64,000 nt of DNA from Macrotrachela quadricornifera (lineage: Eukaryota > Rotifera > Eurotatoria > Philodinida > Philodinidae): positions 403,108-467,107 of the forward strand of contig JAJEKB010021002.1 of NCBI GenBank assembly GCA_022393335.1, written 5' to 3'. Both the position numbers and the translations under genes were made by a program. The notes under the pieces are model-generated. The model ran no database searches. It was not told the DNA's origin and saw only the letters and a program-made list of their open reading frames with translations. Every line of letters begins with the position of its first letter. The stretch's first letter is position 1. Shown here piece by piece: positions 23,714 through 36,264 of this stretch.

Positions 23714-26700
23714 TTAATTTTCATTTGCTAAAATTAACCATTTTTCATTGTATTCTTCATTAGCACGACAAGCATTTTCCCATTCTTCAATTATCGCTTG
23801 ATTTAGTCGATCTGATGAATTATGACCATTAAGAGAGAATCGATGCTTGCCCCGTTTACAACCATTGGTAGGTCCTATCATAAATGTTTGATCACAACAT
23901 ATCCATTTATATCTTTTTATTTCGCGTTGATCAGCATGTTTGTTTGTGTTACTTTCGAGTTTCCTTAACAGTTTAGTGACTTCACTGGGTGTATAGATAG
24001 TCAAATCAGTTGCTTCATTATCAAATACAAAACCATCATGATGTACACAACTACCTGCAATAATAGAATGAATTTTATCTTAAAAACATTTTTTAACATG
24101 AACATACCCATCTTATTTTCATATTCAATATAATAATCTTTACATTTGACACATTTGAGAAGTTTTTCGGCTTTCTGTTGTTCTGATTTTAGTTCTTCTT
24201 CTTCTTTTTGTGTACGTGGAAATTGTGTATCTGCACAGAATTGACGTAAGAGAAATGGTTCACGAATGACTGCTACTGCCCATCGTTCGACACGATCAGT
24301 TGCTTCTTTTGAAGTATCTTCCATAACTCGATCACGAAATCGAGCAAGAACATATGTATATATACTTGGTTTATTGATCGAATAGGAAGTCGATAAACCC
24401 ATATTCGATTCACTTTCTTGTTTATTAACGCCGACTAATGCATCGAGATCATAGACAATCATTGAAAGTGGATATTCAACACATTCATCATATCGATCTT
24501 TCAATGTTTCATAAACTTTCTTCTCATCATAAGCACCTTCTGAAGCAAGTAAATTCAGATCAATTAATTGAAGTAATTGAATATTTCGACTGTTTCCATA
24601 TAAAGTCAAACGTTCGAGGAGAGTTTGTACATTATCTTCATTTGGAAATAAATCATATTCGATGACAGTTAATTGATCATTGTTCGTATTTCTTTTCTGT
24701 TCAGATACTTCAATACGAATATGTCTACTATGTAAATCGACAATAATACGTCCTGTATATTTGATGTTAGCTGACAATGGATGAGCACGAGGATGGTGAG
24801 AATTACTAAGTTTATTGCGTAGGAATAATCGAGGTAATGTTTCATTGCCAATGAATATTTGATATTGTTGAGCGGTACGATCAGCCATTTTAAATGCTTC
24901 AATTTCACGGATTTGATAATTTGAGTTGTTACGTTGCATTGCTATACACTTGCAAGTAATCGCTCGAATGAATTCTTTCACAGCTGCTCCACTAAAGTTT
25001 GTTGTAGTCGAAGTAAGTCGACCGAGTAGTTCTGGTTCGCGAGCCCAACAAGGTATTTTCTGAAGCATACTAAAACGTGCTTTTGATGATGGTCGACCAA
25101 CAAAAAATTTGCCTGACATACGACGTAAAAATGCTTCATCCATCATATGTAATCGATTCGTTGCACTTAAAATCATTAAATTAGGCACATCTTTAATACC
25201 CTCAATCACTGATAATAGTACAGAGATTTTATCCACTTTCCCTTCACTTGCGTTTGAATCACGTTTTGGTGCAAGTGAATCAATTTCATCGATTGATATA
25301 CAACACATTGCATAAGGTATTTTATAGCAACGTGAGCATAATGCCAGTATAACTCGTTCACTTTCTCCGACAAGTGAACGATTCAATTCACCAGCTGCTA
25401 ACGGAGGACCTACCATTACAATGCCCAATTTTTTTGCTAATTCACTCAATATGACAGATTTGCCAGTACCTATTAGAAAGAAAAATGTATGTTCTATAAT
25501 AAAAATAAATCGAACTTACCAGGTGGTCCATACATGATAAGTCCACGTGGAGGTTTGATAAGTTGTTTATCGACAGGTGTATGTGGCGTGTTTAATTCAG
25601 TTTCGATCATTGCCAAACGTCCTTCTGTTTCGTTAATTAGATTTTGTAAATCGTTCATTTTCTTGCTACAATTATCGTTCTTTTGTTTTTGTTCGTTCAA
25701 TGATTTCAGAAGACTGGCTTGACGTCTGTGACAGTCTTGATAGAACTCATGAAGATCTTGAAGTTGTTTTTGCTGTTTTTTATTGTTTTTTTTCGATTTC
25801 CATGTCGCTAACACTTGAGAAGAATTAGCCTCGTGATCTTTGATCTTTTTTTCTATCCGCTGAATTTCTTTAGTGCATCTTTGTTGAACATGTAATTCTG
25901 CATCAAGTTCAGTCTTATGCTGTCTGAGCTTCTCATATAATTCAGTACATAATGTTAATTGAACACCCTGAAGACGCATGTTTGATGATCGATCCTGATT
26001 TAGTTCTTCTTCCGAAATAGTCAATGGAAGAAAAAATTCTTTCATTTTCGCAAAAAGACCATCATCAACGAAACCTCCAGCTAGCATTTCGTCGAATGCT
26101 CCATTCAAACATTTTATTTCAAGTCTGGCTAACGAACCATATCGTTGCATAGCTCGATGATGACGCAATTTATAGCCTATGAACAGTTTAATCAAGTGCA
26201 AATTAGCGAATACTTCTGAATCAGAAGTGGATGGATCGTCTACAAAATTTCGAATGAAACAGTTTTTCGTTATAAATACTAACAAACCTGATGTAATGCG
26301 AGATTCCGTCTCTCCGTTATTCTCATCATTAGGATCATTTATCACTTGTTGACGATGTTCGCCAGCTGCACTTGTTCGTTCTCGATCGACAGCTGCTTTC
26401 AATATTTTTCTTGCATTCACCGGCAATGTATGCATCCTCTCCCATTCAGAGTGATTTAAACTGTTCAAATGTTCAAAGGTCCTTATATCTTCTGTATTAA
26501 GTAATTGTAGCCAGTTTTTGCTTTGGCCATTTTTTTCGCCCGCACAAACATCCTGAACGAATACATTGAGTGTGGTCGTGCGCGGTCTGTTAATATACGA
26601 TGAAAGTGATTTTTTCTCTCGAGATTGATTGTTTTCGATACGACAATATATCTTAACATCATGAACTAGAGACCAGCGTTTGGGAAACTGTGTGTTATCA

Positions 26701-27059
26701 CCGTAAGACTCTAGTTCCATGTCGAACAGACCATGTAAATGATCAAATGGCCATATTCCAAAGTCATCACTCCAAGTAATCGACTCCACAAGACGAAAAC
26801 GAGTCGAGTTGTGGTCAGTAGTGGTTATGGTAGAGCCACATTCGTGTATTTGTTGTTGAATAAACAAATACAATGGACAAGTAACAGTGAGAATCAATGG
26901 TTCGTGATTCATAATCAGATGTGGTATTGATTTTTTGTTTCTATACAAGAGAAAAAAAGGAAATAATTTTTTTTGTTCCATATTTGCAATTTGATCTTAC
27001 ACATCGAGTGGTTGCAGAAGAAATGAATGAATAAAATTGGACACTTTCTCGAAAGCCAT
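23714..27059 (-). CDS. AAA+ ATPase with central coiled coil and Cys/His-rich C-terminus, 1,044 aa, five exons
   Basis: Exons, leftward: 27059-27001, 26940-26288, 26239-25520, 25469-24108 and 24054-23714. All are GT-AG (50-60 nt introns; one is 48 nt) and the joined length is 3,135 nt, an exact multiple of three. Residues ~390-460 form a charged coiled coil. Walker A GPPGTGKS (~474-481) is split by the third intron. Walker B is ISIDEID (Asp537-Glu538). Sensor-1 lies in LSATNR and the arginine-finger region in EAFLRRMSGKFF, so a classical AAA module looks active. The C-terminus has CVKCKDYY, GSCVHHDG, WICCDQ and GCKRGKHRF, a probable zinc-binding fold resembling CHORD-like Cys/His spacing. Substrate and pathway are unknown. 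Such ATPases remodel proteins or complexes. It lies tail-away from, and shares the 27.1-27.8 kb upstream region with, the coiled-coil gene. Confidence 0.85.
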
Positions 27060-27149
27060 TTTAATCGTCAATATACAGTTGATGTGCGTAAGAACAGTAA
27101 CATTATTATCAACATTCGATGAAGAGAAAACTAAATATTAAATTAATAT

Positions 27150-27497
27150 TTATTTTCTAAGAGTACATATTTTATCTTTCATCATACCTTGATTGTCAAT
27201 TGTCAAATGTGAGATTAACGGTATTCTCCCATTTAAACCTATTTCTACTATGCTTCGGGAATCATCTATATTGGAAGATATGACACAGTCGCACAATAAA
27301 TCAAAACTATCCTCAGTATCAATCTTGATTTTAAGTTGACTAGCTATTGTTTCAATTACAGACTTATTTTGTGGCATGGGAAATAAGCCATCGCATTGTT
27401 GTTGATAATGTTCACGAATAATTGAGAAATTTCGATCATTAAAACCAGTCTCAGATCTCAAATAGTCGACGACTGAAATCCATTGATCGTTTGTCAT
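27150..27497 (-). CDS. Small protein of unknown function, 115 aa
   Basis: A complete frame from ATG at 27497 (MTNDQWISVVDYLRSETGFN...) to TAA at 27150. Composition is coding-like, with no signal peptide and no membrane span. Mixed charged and hydrophobic residues suggest a small globular domain. It sits 90 bp upstream of the AAA+ start on the same strand, so it could also be an unrecognised 5' exon of that gene, although no convincing donor was seen before the stop. Function not recognised. Confidence 0.5.
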   Translation of the reverse strand: MTNDQWISVVDYLRSETGFNDRNFSIIREHYQQQCDGLFPMPQNKSVIETIASQLKIKIDTEDSFDLLCDCVISSNIDDSRSIVEIGLNGRIPLISHLTIDNQGMMKDKICTLRK

Positions 27498-27840
27498 TGA
27501 TAAAGTGCAGATTTAATTCTATATTTTCAGTTTCTATATTTATATATATATATATATATATGTACATAACAATTCATAAACTCCCACTTGAAAAATATTA
27601 CCTTGGAAGAAAAACCTTCCAAAGGAAATCACAATATTTGTCTTTCATCATTTCGTTTTGTTGACTTTTTTTCCCAACGTCATTGAAAACAGTTGAAATT
27701 GGAACAATTCGAGTCAATATATGACTCATGATTTGAAAAAGGAAGTTTATCTAGGAAAATTTCATCATACAGAAATATATAAAAATGGCATTAAAAAAGC
27801 ATTGCATTTGAAACTTTGTGTAAGATTTGTGGCTACCATA
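27498..27840. promoter_or_regulatory. Putative divergent promoter region with (TA)n tract
   Basis: The 27498-27840 interval separates the minus-strand genes from the plus-strand coiled-coil gene. It contains a (TA) run at about 27536-27562. Head-to-head spacing suggests shared control, which is inference only. An in-frame ATG at 27721 would add 40 residues to the coiled-coil protein; the ATG at 27841 is preferred because conserved-looking charged sequence starts there. Confidence 0.4.
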
Positions 27841-30800
27841 ATGACTGAGACAGAGCAGGAAGATATCATCAATGACATTAATCAACATTTGTCTGTTCAT
27901 GAACAAATGGTACAACTGAACAATAAATTGAGGCATGAAAAAAGTAAAGAAGCAGAATTTTCTAATCAAATTGAAGAATATAAACGTGCCAGTGAAGATC
28001 ATCAAAAAGAAATCCATCAATTAGATGACGAACTTAGAGACACAAAACGTGAATTGGAACGGCTGGAAGACGAACTTAACAATATAGGAGATGAACAAAC
28101 AAGAATCGAATGTGAACATCAACAACAACAATTTGAATATGATCGTCAACAAAAACAGTTAGAAAAACATCAAAATCAACTTGAACAACTTCAAGAACAA
28201 TTATATGATTTTGATGAGAAAAAAACTCAACTGGAAGAAAAGCGTACACATCTTGAAGAAGAATGTCAACAAATCGAAAAGAAAAAACAAGAAGTTACTC
28301 AACAGATTCAACAACTTGAACAAAGTTTGAAAGACTTGTATATATGTTTAGAAGATTTGAAGAAAGAAATACGTCAAACTGAAAATAGTATCGAACAAAT
28401 TCAAGATGAATTACGTGAATTCACCCAAAATAAAGATAAACTGGAACAACGACGTATTCAACTTGAACATCAATTGAATGAAAAACAATCAACTTATGAT
28501 CAATTACAATTGGAAAAACAAAACGCCGAAAATAGAATGAAAAGTATCTTGCAACTGATTGATATGAAAAAAAATCGACAGACTGAACTGAAAGAATACC
28601 AACAACAATTACAAGCCGAAGAAAATCAAATCAAAGAAAAAATAATTCAAATTAAACAAGAGATAAATAACGATGAAGAAAGAATGAAATCATTACAAGA
28701 GATTATCCTACAAATTCAAGGAGAAATAAATACATTAAAACAAACGATTATGGAAGAAGAACGAAAGCTACAACAACTGATGGAACAAAAGCAAAAAATC
28801 GAGTAAGAGTTTAGCTAATTCAGGTGATCTACAAAATTTTAAAGTATTATTTAGGAATGAAATACAACTGAAACAACAGGAACTGACAAAATATGAACAA
28901 GAAAAACAAGACATTCATCAAAAAATCGAACTTAAAAATAATGAATTGAGGAAGATCGAAGAATTGCTCGACAAGCTTCAGCAAATGATCACCAATCTTC
29001 AAAATGAAATACAACAACTAGATGACAATCTACGTCGTCTTACTGCTGAACGCGATGAATGTCAAACTCGTTTAGAACAAGCTAAGCAAGAATGTCGACG
29101 GCTCGAAGGAGAACTTCAAAACGAGAAATTAAAAGAACATTTGGCAGAACGAGTTGTCATAGAACAAACTAAACAAAAACGTTTTGCTGAACACAAACTG
29201 CGTCAAAATGAAGACGAAGAAGCAACAGCTCAAAAAAAGGTGTTCCAGGCTGAAGTTGATCAAATTAAAGCACAAAGAGCTTTAGAAAATGCTCAAGCAT
29301 CGCTGAAGTCGGCTGAAGATGCACTAATGATGGCAGAGGCCAGCCAAATATTGGATCTAGTTGCAATCGCTGCAGCTCGTGTTGGAATCGCAAAGCTTAA
29401 GATAAATGTCAATGCTGCTGAGAGTGCTCTGAATCAGTGCACTCGGAATCTTGATCTTCGAAAACAAGTTCATGTTGCTGTACAAAAGAGAGTTAATGAA
29501 AGTCGAACACATCTTCAGGAAGTTAATGATATCCTGCAAACAAAAGAAACAGAACTGATAACTCAAAGAACAAAGGTTATTGAATGCAAAACTAAAGTTG
29601 ATAATCAAAAAATAACAGTTACAACATGTGACATTAATCTTAAAAAACTACAAACTGATTACAATCAGGTGAAAAATCAACTCAACTCAAAGAATAAAGA
29701 ATTGAACAAGGTAAAATCTGATGTAGAAAAGCAAACAACTAAAAAAACTGAACTCAAAACTGATATCGAAGTCTTACAACAATCGTTTGACCGTACAATA
29801 CAGAAACTTGAACAAACTAATCAGGAATTAAATCAACGGCAAGATCAACTTCGTAGTTTAGCACAAGAATATCTAACTAAACAAGATGAAATCAAACTAA
29901 AGCAAACTCAACAAGCGAATAAACTTACTGAAATACGAAACAAAAAACATGAAATACAACAACAACAACGTACAATTCGAGAGAAAAATCTTTCACTTCA
30001 AACAGCTAATAATCAACTTGAAAATATCAAAACGAATATATCTAGTATTTCCAAATCTTTTTATAAGTTAGAAGATGAATTAGTTCAACAAGAAAAACTG
30101 AAGCTTAATACAGAAGTACAACAAAAAAAAATTGACGAACAACGTGTTAAGATCGAAACAGAATTGACCAATCAAAGACAAGAAAAGTATCAAATCGACA
30201 ATGATATAACCCGTCAATCTCGTTGTATTCAACAACAACAATACAATTTAAATGAAAAAAAACAGACAATGTTTGATTTAGAATCACAAGTTAAAATAAA
30301 AGGAAGAGAACTGCATGCAAAACAACAAGAAAATATTAATCATCAACAAAAATTAGAGGCTAATCATACAAAATTATCTACTATTCGTCGACAGATAAAT
30401 GGTATTGTTTTGGATCATCGTAAACTTGAACGTGACATCGAACAAAAGAATAGAATTCATCAAATGATTGAACAACGTGTTAATGAGAAGAAGAGTGAAC
30501 TGAATAATACTGAGAATAACTTACAAAATGTAACAAAAAAACATCAAGAGAAACAAAACGTCTATGACAGATTCAAAAGAAAAGAGAATAATGCGATCAA
30601 TAAACGTGCTCAACGTCGAGAAGCTCAAATTGAAACAACTCGACAATTGGAACAGAAACAAAATCAATTGAATTTGCAAATGATTAATGTCAGACGCTTG
30701 GCAATTGATAATCAACAAATGAGCATGACACACAGAAATTCAATATACCAACAGGCACAACAACCAGCAGATTCCTTGCGGCTGAACAATAAAGATACAG

Positions 30801-30924
30801 CACAATACCAACAGAAAATACATGATCATCTAAATGACGAGCAAATCTTGTCACAAAGAGGTCTGTTTATTATTTTCTCTTTTTTTTGAAAAACATTTTC
30901 TATTGTATTTCAGTTACTTTATGA
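27841..30924 (+). CDS. Long coiled-coil protein, about 992 aa, three exons
   Basis: Exons 27841-28802, 28855-30860 and 30914-30924 (GT-AG introns of 52 and 53 nt) join to 2,979 nt. Almost the whole product is Gln/Glu/Lys-rich heptad-like helix (repeated QLEQ, KKQE, ELEN). The exception is an Ala-rich segment around 29280-29460 (ENAQASLKSAEDALMMAEAS, then LVAIAAARVGIAKLKIN), which may be a helical hairpin or hinge between two coiled-coil arms. There is no ATPase head, signal peptide or membrane span. If the last intron is retained, the protein ends RGLFIIFSFF instead of RVTL. Likely a structural, scaffold or tether protein; a specific family cannot be named. It lies divergent from the AAA+ ATPase, which itself has a coiled coil. 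Confidence 0.8.
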
Positions 30925-31450
30925 TAGACAACTGGAATATATTTCTCGACACAACGTCAATCCTTTCAAATAATAAAATCATGATGCTTTTTCTTCGTTA
31001 TTTAATGTTTCTCATGTTATTTTATTGTAATCTATTAATAAATGTAAGTGTGAGACGCACTACAGAGTTTTTTTTTCTTTTTTCATTCGTACCCAAACAG
31101 AAATCAAAGTTTTTTATCTGGTTCTTTCTCCCATTCCATACAAAAAACACATGTCATGTTCTTTGCTAATTGAATTGATCGACTGATTGACAAATCAAAC
31201 TGAAAAGATAGAAGAAAAAGAAAAGAAATAATTTTCGTGTTCGTGGTCTTGACTTATGATTCTTATCAAAACGTAACATGGGTATTGTTTACCAGCAATA
31301 CCTTCCATCAATCGCCAATCAAACTACGATACTTCATCTCATCGATAGTGAAAACTCACAACAAACAGCTGGTTTCATTGCCCGAGACTTGACTCTTGGT
31401 CAATTTACTTATATACAAAGACTGAAAAGATGAGGGTGTGAGTCAAGCAA
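30925..31450. other. 3' flank of the coiled-coil gene
   Basis: No gene recognised. The open frame 30834-31169 overlaps the last exon and intron and is a by-product. Confidence 0.4.
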
Positions 31451-31495
31451 ACTACAACGGGTTTCGACCTTGCTTAAGGGTCTCATCAGGTAGTT
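31451..31495 (-). ncRNA. Hammerhead-ribozyme-like motif, best copy
   Basis: On the minus strand the sequence reads CTGATGAG, then ACCCTT-AAGC-AAGGT, then CGAAAC. This is the hammerhead catalytic core (CUGAUGA...GAAA) with a stem II of five pairs (one bulge) closed by a four-base loop. Stem III is very short and the cleavage-site triplet is weak (GTT), as in transposon-borne hammerheads that act as dimers. Two more degenerate copies follow on the same strand. Known family context: hammerheads occur in Penelope-like and terminon elements of bdelloids and in retrozymes. No reverse transcriptase was seen nearby. Activity is not shown. Confidence 0.45.
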
Positions 31496-31580
31496 AAGAC
31501 TTCGTAATTATCCAAATGATTCATAAATCATAGATAAAATACATAACCTATATAGTCACAATAGAATTTAAGAGAATAGT

Positions 31581-31808
31581 TACTATGACGCATTTCAACT
31601 CTTGCTAGGAATCGCATCAAATGGTTTTATCTTTCTAAGTCGATTCAAATGAAGAATCAATTCAAGAGTATTTAGCCTGTTAGAAAATTAGTTTAAAACT
31701 AAAAATGTAATGATAAATAGATTAGATAAGAATTATGTGTGACATAGTAAGATTCAGAGCATCACATGACGCGTTTCAACAGTTGCTCAGGCTGGCAATC
31801 ATCGGGTA
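31581..31808 (-). ncRNA. Two further degenerate hammerhead-like copies
   Basis: 31581-31626 and 31761-31808 repeat the layout of the motif at 31451-31495. On the minus strand each has GATGM, then TTGCYAGS-like stem II, then TTGAAAYGCGTCA. Both contain GAAAYGCGTC, whose GTC fits a hammerhead cleavage site, but the CUGAUGA half is partly decayed (TTGATGC and CCGATGA). Spacing between copies is 130 and 180 nt. Confidence 0.35.
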
Positions 31809-31884
31809 TGTTCTGACTCGTTAAAACTACATGATAATCAAACACACCTTAATACTCGATAGAATTCATCCCCATGTCAAAACT

Positions 31885-32095
31885 ATACGGCCGGAAATTA
31901 ACGGAAATTTTCCTGTCACTTTCCTGCCATATCCAGCCGGAAACATTGTGGAAAGCTGCCGAAAAAATTTGACAAATTCCGACTCCGAAACGGCTCCCTG
32001 AAAACTGCCGGATACAGATCCTTTTCGAAAAGCTATAGATAAAAAAAATATACGTTTGCCTAGGGCTGTCATTTTCCTGTTAAAGTTAAACAAAT
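31885..32095. repeat. CCGGAAA-rich island, probable element fragment
   Basis: A patch of CCGGAAA/TTTCCTG words in AT-rich flanks. It is followed at 32061 by TAGGGCTGTCATTTTCCTG, which looks like a hAT terminus, but no partner end or duplication was identified. Confidence 0.35.
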
Positions 32096-32141
32096 TAAAA
32101 TTATGAAAAAATTAAATTAAATTTATTTTAAATTAAACGAC

Positions 32142-33875
32142 GGGGGCGTATAAGAACACGAATCGACCCATCTTTAAATTCATCGAAGATCTATATGAAA
32201 CAATGCAGAATGACACGGGGAATCTTTCTATCTCATTTTCATTTCATTTGGGACATCAATCAGTGGTTTCCATTGGACCATTCCAAACTTGATTTTAACT
32301 TAATTTTCACTGCAGAGCAATGTTGAATTAAGACAAAAAGGTAACATAAAAATGTACCCGTAAGCTTGAAAATAGTCTCATTTGAAAGAGAATGAAATTC
32401 TGCACAAACCTCTATATACACCATCCTTAGAAGATAAATATAACTTAAACCTATGAGGCAAAAATGATATTCCTACCAGCATTTTGTTGTCCTGATACCG
32501 ATATTGACACTACAAAGATCAACAAAAATCCATTTACAACGAAATTTTAATTATATAGTTCGACGCAGTTTTTCACGCGCTACAAAATGGTATAGTTACC
32601 CTGTCTTGATTGTTCTCGCCAAAAATTTTCACAAAGACGAAACTGCCAAAATGAGTGGTTAAATACTATTCAAATACTAAAGTCATCCCTAGGGATCCAT
32701 GAAAACCCCTTTACAATAAAGTTTGATCTATATGGTTCAATGTAGCTTTTCACGCACCACAAAATGGTATAGTTGCCGTGTCTTGTTTTTTCTGGTCAAA
32801 ATCTGATTAGGGACAAACTGTATGGAATTAGTATGTAATACTCCATTAACTTGTAATATTTGAATTTGTAAAGCTTTTCACATAACGTCAACGAAGAATA
32901 TATTAATAAATAAGGCAAAATCAACAATGGACACAATCATAAATGGAAAAACTTCAAAGTGTCTGAGCTTTCGTCACTTTCGCTTTGGTTGGTAGCAATG
33001 CTAGTTATATAGACTAGTATCATGATCTGATATATGTCTCTATAGATTTAATGATATACGTTGTTTATCTGTATATCCAGCCAGATTTGTAAAGAACAAT
33101 ATACATATATATGTATGTATATGCTTCTGGCCTTTGTCATACAGACGCACAGGAAAGAAAAATGAGCAAGAGAAAAAGATGAATAAGGAAACCTTAAAAA
33201 AAACCATAAAAATATAACCTAACAGCTTCACATTTTATTGAGCATATCTTTGTGACCAAGCTCTTTTTGGCATAGCCCTGAAAGACTGAATCTCATCACT
33301 ATACTCCCAAAAATTCTAACCATCTAACACAACACCATACAGAACTACACCATACAATATTCTATTTTGAAAACTCTCTTCTATCTCAAAATGTTTGGTC
33401 AAAAAAATCAAGATATGGGAACTATACCATTTTGTAGCGCGTGAAAAATTGCATTGAACCATATAATTAAAATTGCATTGTAAATGGATTTTTGTTGATC
33501 TTTGTAGTGTCAATATCGGTATCGGGACAACAAAATGCTGGTAGGAGTATCATTTTTGCCTCATAGGTTTAAGTTATAGTTATTATCTAAGGATAGTGTA
33601 TATAGAGGTTTGTGCAGAATTTCATTCTCTCTCAAATGGGACTATTTTCAAGCTTACGGGCACATTTTTATGTTACCTTTTTGTCTTAATTCAACATTGT
33701 TCTGCAGTGAAAATTAAGTTAAAATCAAGTTTGGAATGGTCCAATGGAAACCACTGATTGATGTCCCAAATGAAATGAAAATGAGATAGAAAGATTCCCC
33801 GTGTCATTCTGCATTGTTTCATATAGATCTTCGATGAATTTAAAGATGGGTCGATTCGTGTTCTTATACGCCCCC
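32142..33875. mobile_element. Large foldback element, about 1.73 kb
   Basis: Begins GGGGGCGTATAAGAACACG and ends with its reverse complement. Arms 32142-32600 and 33415-33875 (about 460 bp) are nearly identical over long stretches (for example around TGCAGAATGACACGGGGAAT and CACTGATTGATGTCCC). Just inside the left arm, 32690-32830 is a second, diverged direct copy of 32520-32650 (shared CAAAATGGTATAGTTNCC). No coding capacity; the 78-residue frame at 33691-33927 lies within an arm. High arm identity implies recent origin or gene conversion. Confidence 0.8.
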
Positions 33876-35274
33876 TTCCTTTATTTCTTGACTGATTTTT
33901 GGCATTGTTTGAACATGCAGTTTTCATGTAAATTTTGTTTTGGTATTTACTAGCTACGAAACTTAACGCAATCGAGAGGTTTATAAAACATTTACTCCAG
34001 CACTATATCGTGTACTTCTGTCTTGAGGGAGCAACCAATGTATATCACGCAAATTATGTTTTCCAGGTACACAGACACTACTAGATGTCTGAAACAACTG
34101 AGGTCTACCTCACAATTTTTATAGTTTCAGTCTGAGTCTGATTATTCATTAGCTTTTTGTACTAATATATTTCAGTAGTAAAATAATTGATATATTTGCG
34201 TATATGACCTCGTAGAATCGAACAATAATACATTATTTTGAGTAGAACAATTTTGAATTATGAAAACTCATTATATCTTAAGGAAAAATATTATTTTTAT
34301 CTTATATAGTTTATATTATATAATCAGACGACTTTATATCGAATACTATAGTACTTTTGAGTATTGATAATATATTTGTTAGAAGAAAAATTTTGAAAAT
34401 CTGTTTATCAAAAAGAAGTTTAAAAACTTTATCAAAATAAATAAGAAAAATAAGAGGAAAAAAAATCAATTATATCTGATATAAAATAATGTTTGGAATC
34501 TGTTCATTGGTTTTTCTAACTTTAGTTTAATTTACTTTGCTTATTGGTTGTTCAATCGATAAGGTAGGATGTCTAATACACTATTGCCTTAGTTCAATAC
34601 AAGATAACAAATGAAAAAAAAAGTCATTATGTCAAAATTCAATTTTAGACAATAAAAAATCGCGATATATACAATGAATGAGCCACCTATTCGGGTCAAA
34701 ATGAAAAGGCCAAGGTTTTGAAAATTGCTAGTAATAGATGTAGGTCACTAGTACTTAATTCCAAAGCGGGAGCTCATAAGTAGCGAATAAGCGAATTAAA
34801 GCCTAGTCACAAGGTAGAGAGATTATTTATAACCTATGAAATCTCGCTTTACTGGCTAATACGACCAATAATGATGTTGAGCTTGTCAATATGTCGGGTA
34901 CCTATGGTAGTATATACATACAAAATTTCAGCTCGAAAAATCCTGCTGATGATGAATGGCGAAATATAAAATGTATATGGTCTGCATCAATTACAGTCAT
35001 TTTTTAGCTGAGAGTACCTCTATTGTGGATCGAATATCTCCGCAAAGGAAAGGTTTTAGAAGCCAAAATTTTCACTGTTTTCATAACTCACTTAGGGCTA
35101 CATACTGGCAAAATTTTATTGAAATCTGAGACATCGATTTAGCAGGGGTACTGGGAAATCTATAGTCTATTTCGTGCATTGACTCCTAGGGATAGAGGAA
35201 CCCGTTTAGGAGTTATTGCTTTCATCACTGTTGAACTCATGAAGCACGGTGCTTTTCGCATGGATACGGTATTT
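33876..35274. other. AT-rich intergenic
   Basis: No gene supported. Short frames only. Confidence 0.4.
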
Positions 35275-35470
35275 TTTGGGGGTGCTCTACAATGTATCTT
35301 AAACAACGTAGTGCATCGTCATCCCTATAGTGGAGAACGAGATACCGCTCGAATCGAAGAGGATGAGCGAGTTTTTAGATCACGATTTTGTCTGTTATTG
35401 TACGTGTGAAACATGGTATTGTTCGGGTGAATTTGAAGTTTTCAAGAGTACCCTATAAGTCGCTGCGAAC
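35275..35470 (+). repeat. Copy of a repeat family also present at 39700-40010
   Basis: Shares with 39700-40010 the ordered blocks GTGCTCTACAAT, TAGTGCATC, CACGATTTT, ATTGTACGTGT and TTTTCAAGAGTRC. The 39.7 kb region holds two units about 175 bp apart. Origin unknown; no coding. Confidence 0.4.
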
Positions 35471-36243
35471 AACACTATCTTTCGCCCTTAGAATAGTGCG
35501 CAAAGCTATTACCTAAAAGATGCTACCAATTCCCCTCTATTTAAGCCATTCATGGGTCTCCACTTCTGTAAACGTGATGCACCGTGCTGTTCGGGGCGTA
35601 TTGTAGAGCAACACAGAAAACCGAAATCCGCGTGAACAGTATCATGCTTCATGCGTAGAACAGTGATGTGAGGCTCTCAATGTCTATGATATGTGATAGA
35701 CTATACCCTACATGGAAGACACGTAGGCCATATTGGGGAAAATATACTAGAGATGTCTGCACTAGTAGTTAACATGAGGAAATGATAGGTCCTACCTGAG
35801 AGATATTTTGCAGTATATAAATAATGACCAGAATCATGTTGAGATGATCAAAGATGGACTGTTTTACTTTGGTCAAAAATAAAACAAACAAAAAGAAGAA
35901 GAAAATCAATAACAAAGAAAGATCAGAATGAAGAAAAACAAGAGAGTAATAAAACAACAAACAAGAGAGACTATATGTCCAAGAAAAAAAATAATCAATG
36001 GATAACCAGACATCAAAGGAAAAACTGAAACATCAAAAGAACTAAAGAGATAATATAGCTAGCGTCATCAAGTGAGATCTGCAGACGCTAACAACCCAGT
36101 AATGTAAAGATAAAGTGCCATCTCTAGCAGAAATCTAATTGAATTTCAAAGGTTAAGTTGGAAATTCCAGAGCCAATGGAGTAGTACTAACATAAGTAAG
36201 TCAAAAATACATCGAATACAAATATATCTATTTTACAGTGAAT

Positions 36244-36264
36244 GTATTATTATTATTATTATTT
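36244..36264. repeat. (ATT)n microsatellite
   Basis: About seven perfect ATT units. Confidence 0.8.

Noticed and set aside
33691..33927. 78-residue minus frame
   Set aside because: Falls in an arm of the 1.7-kb foldback; its mirror in the other arm is not conserved as a frame.
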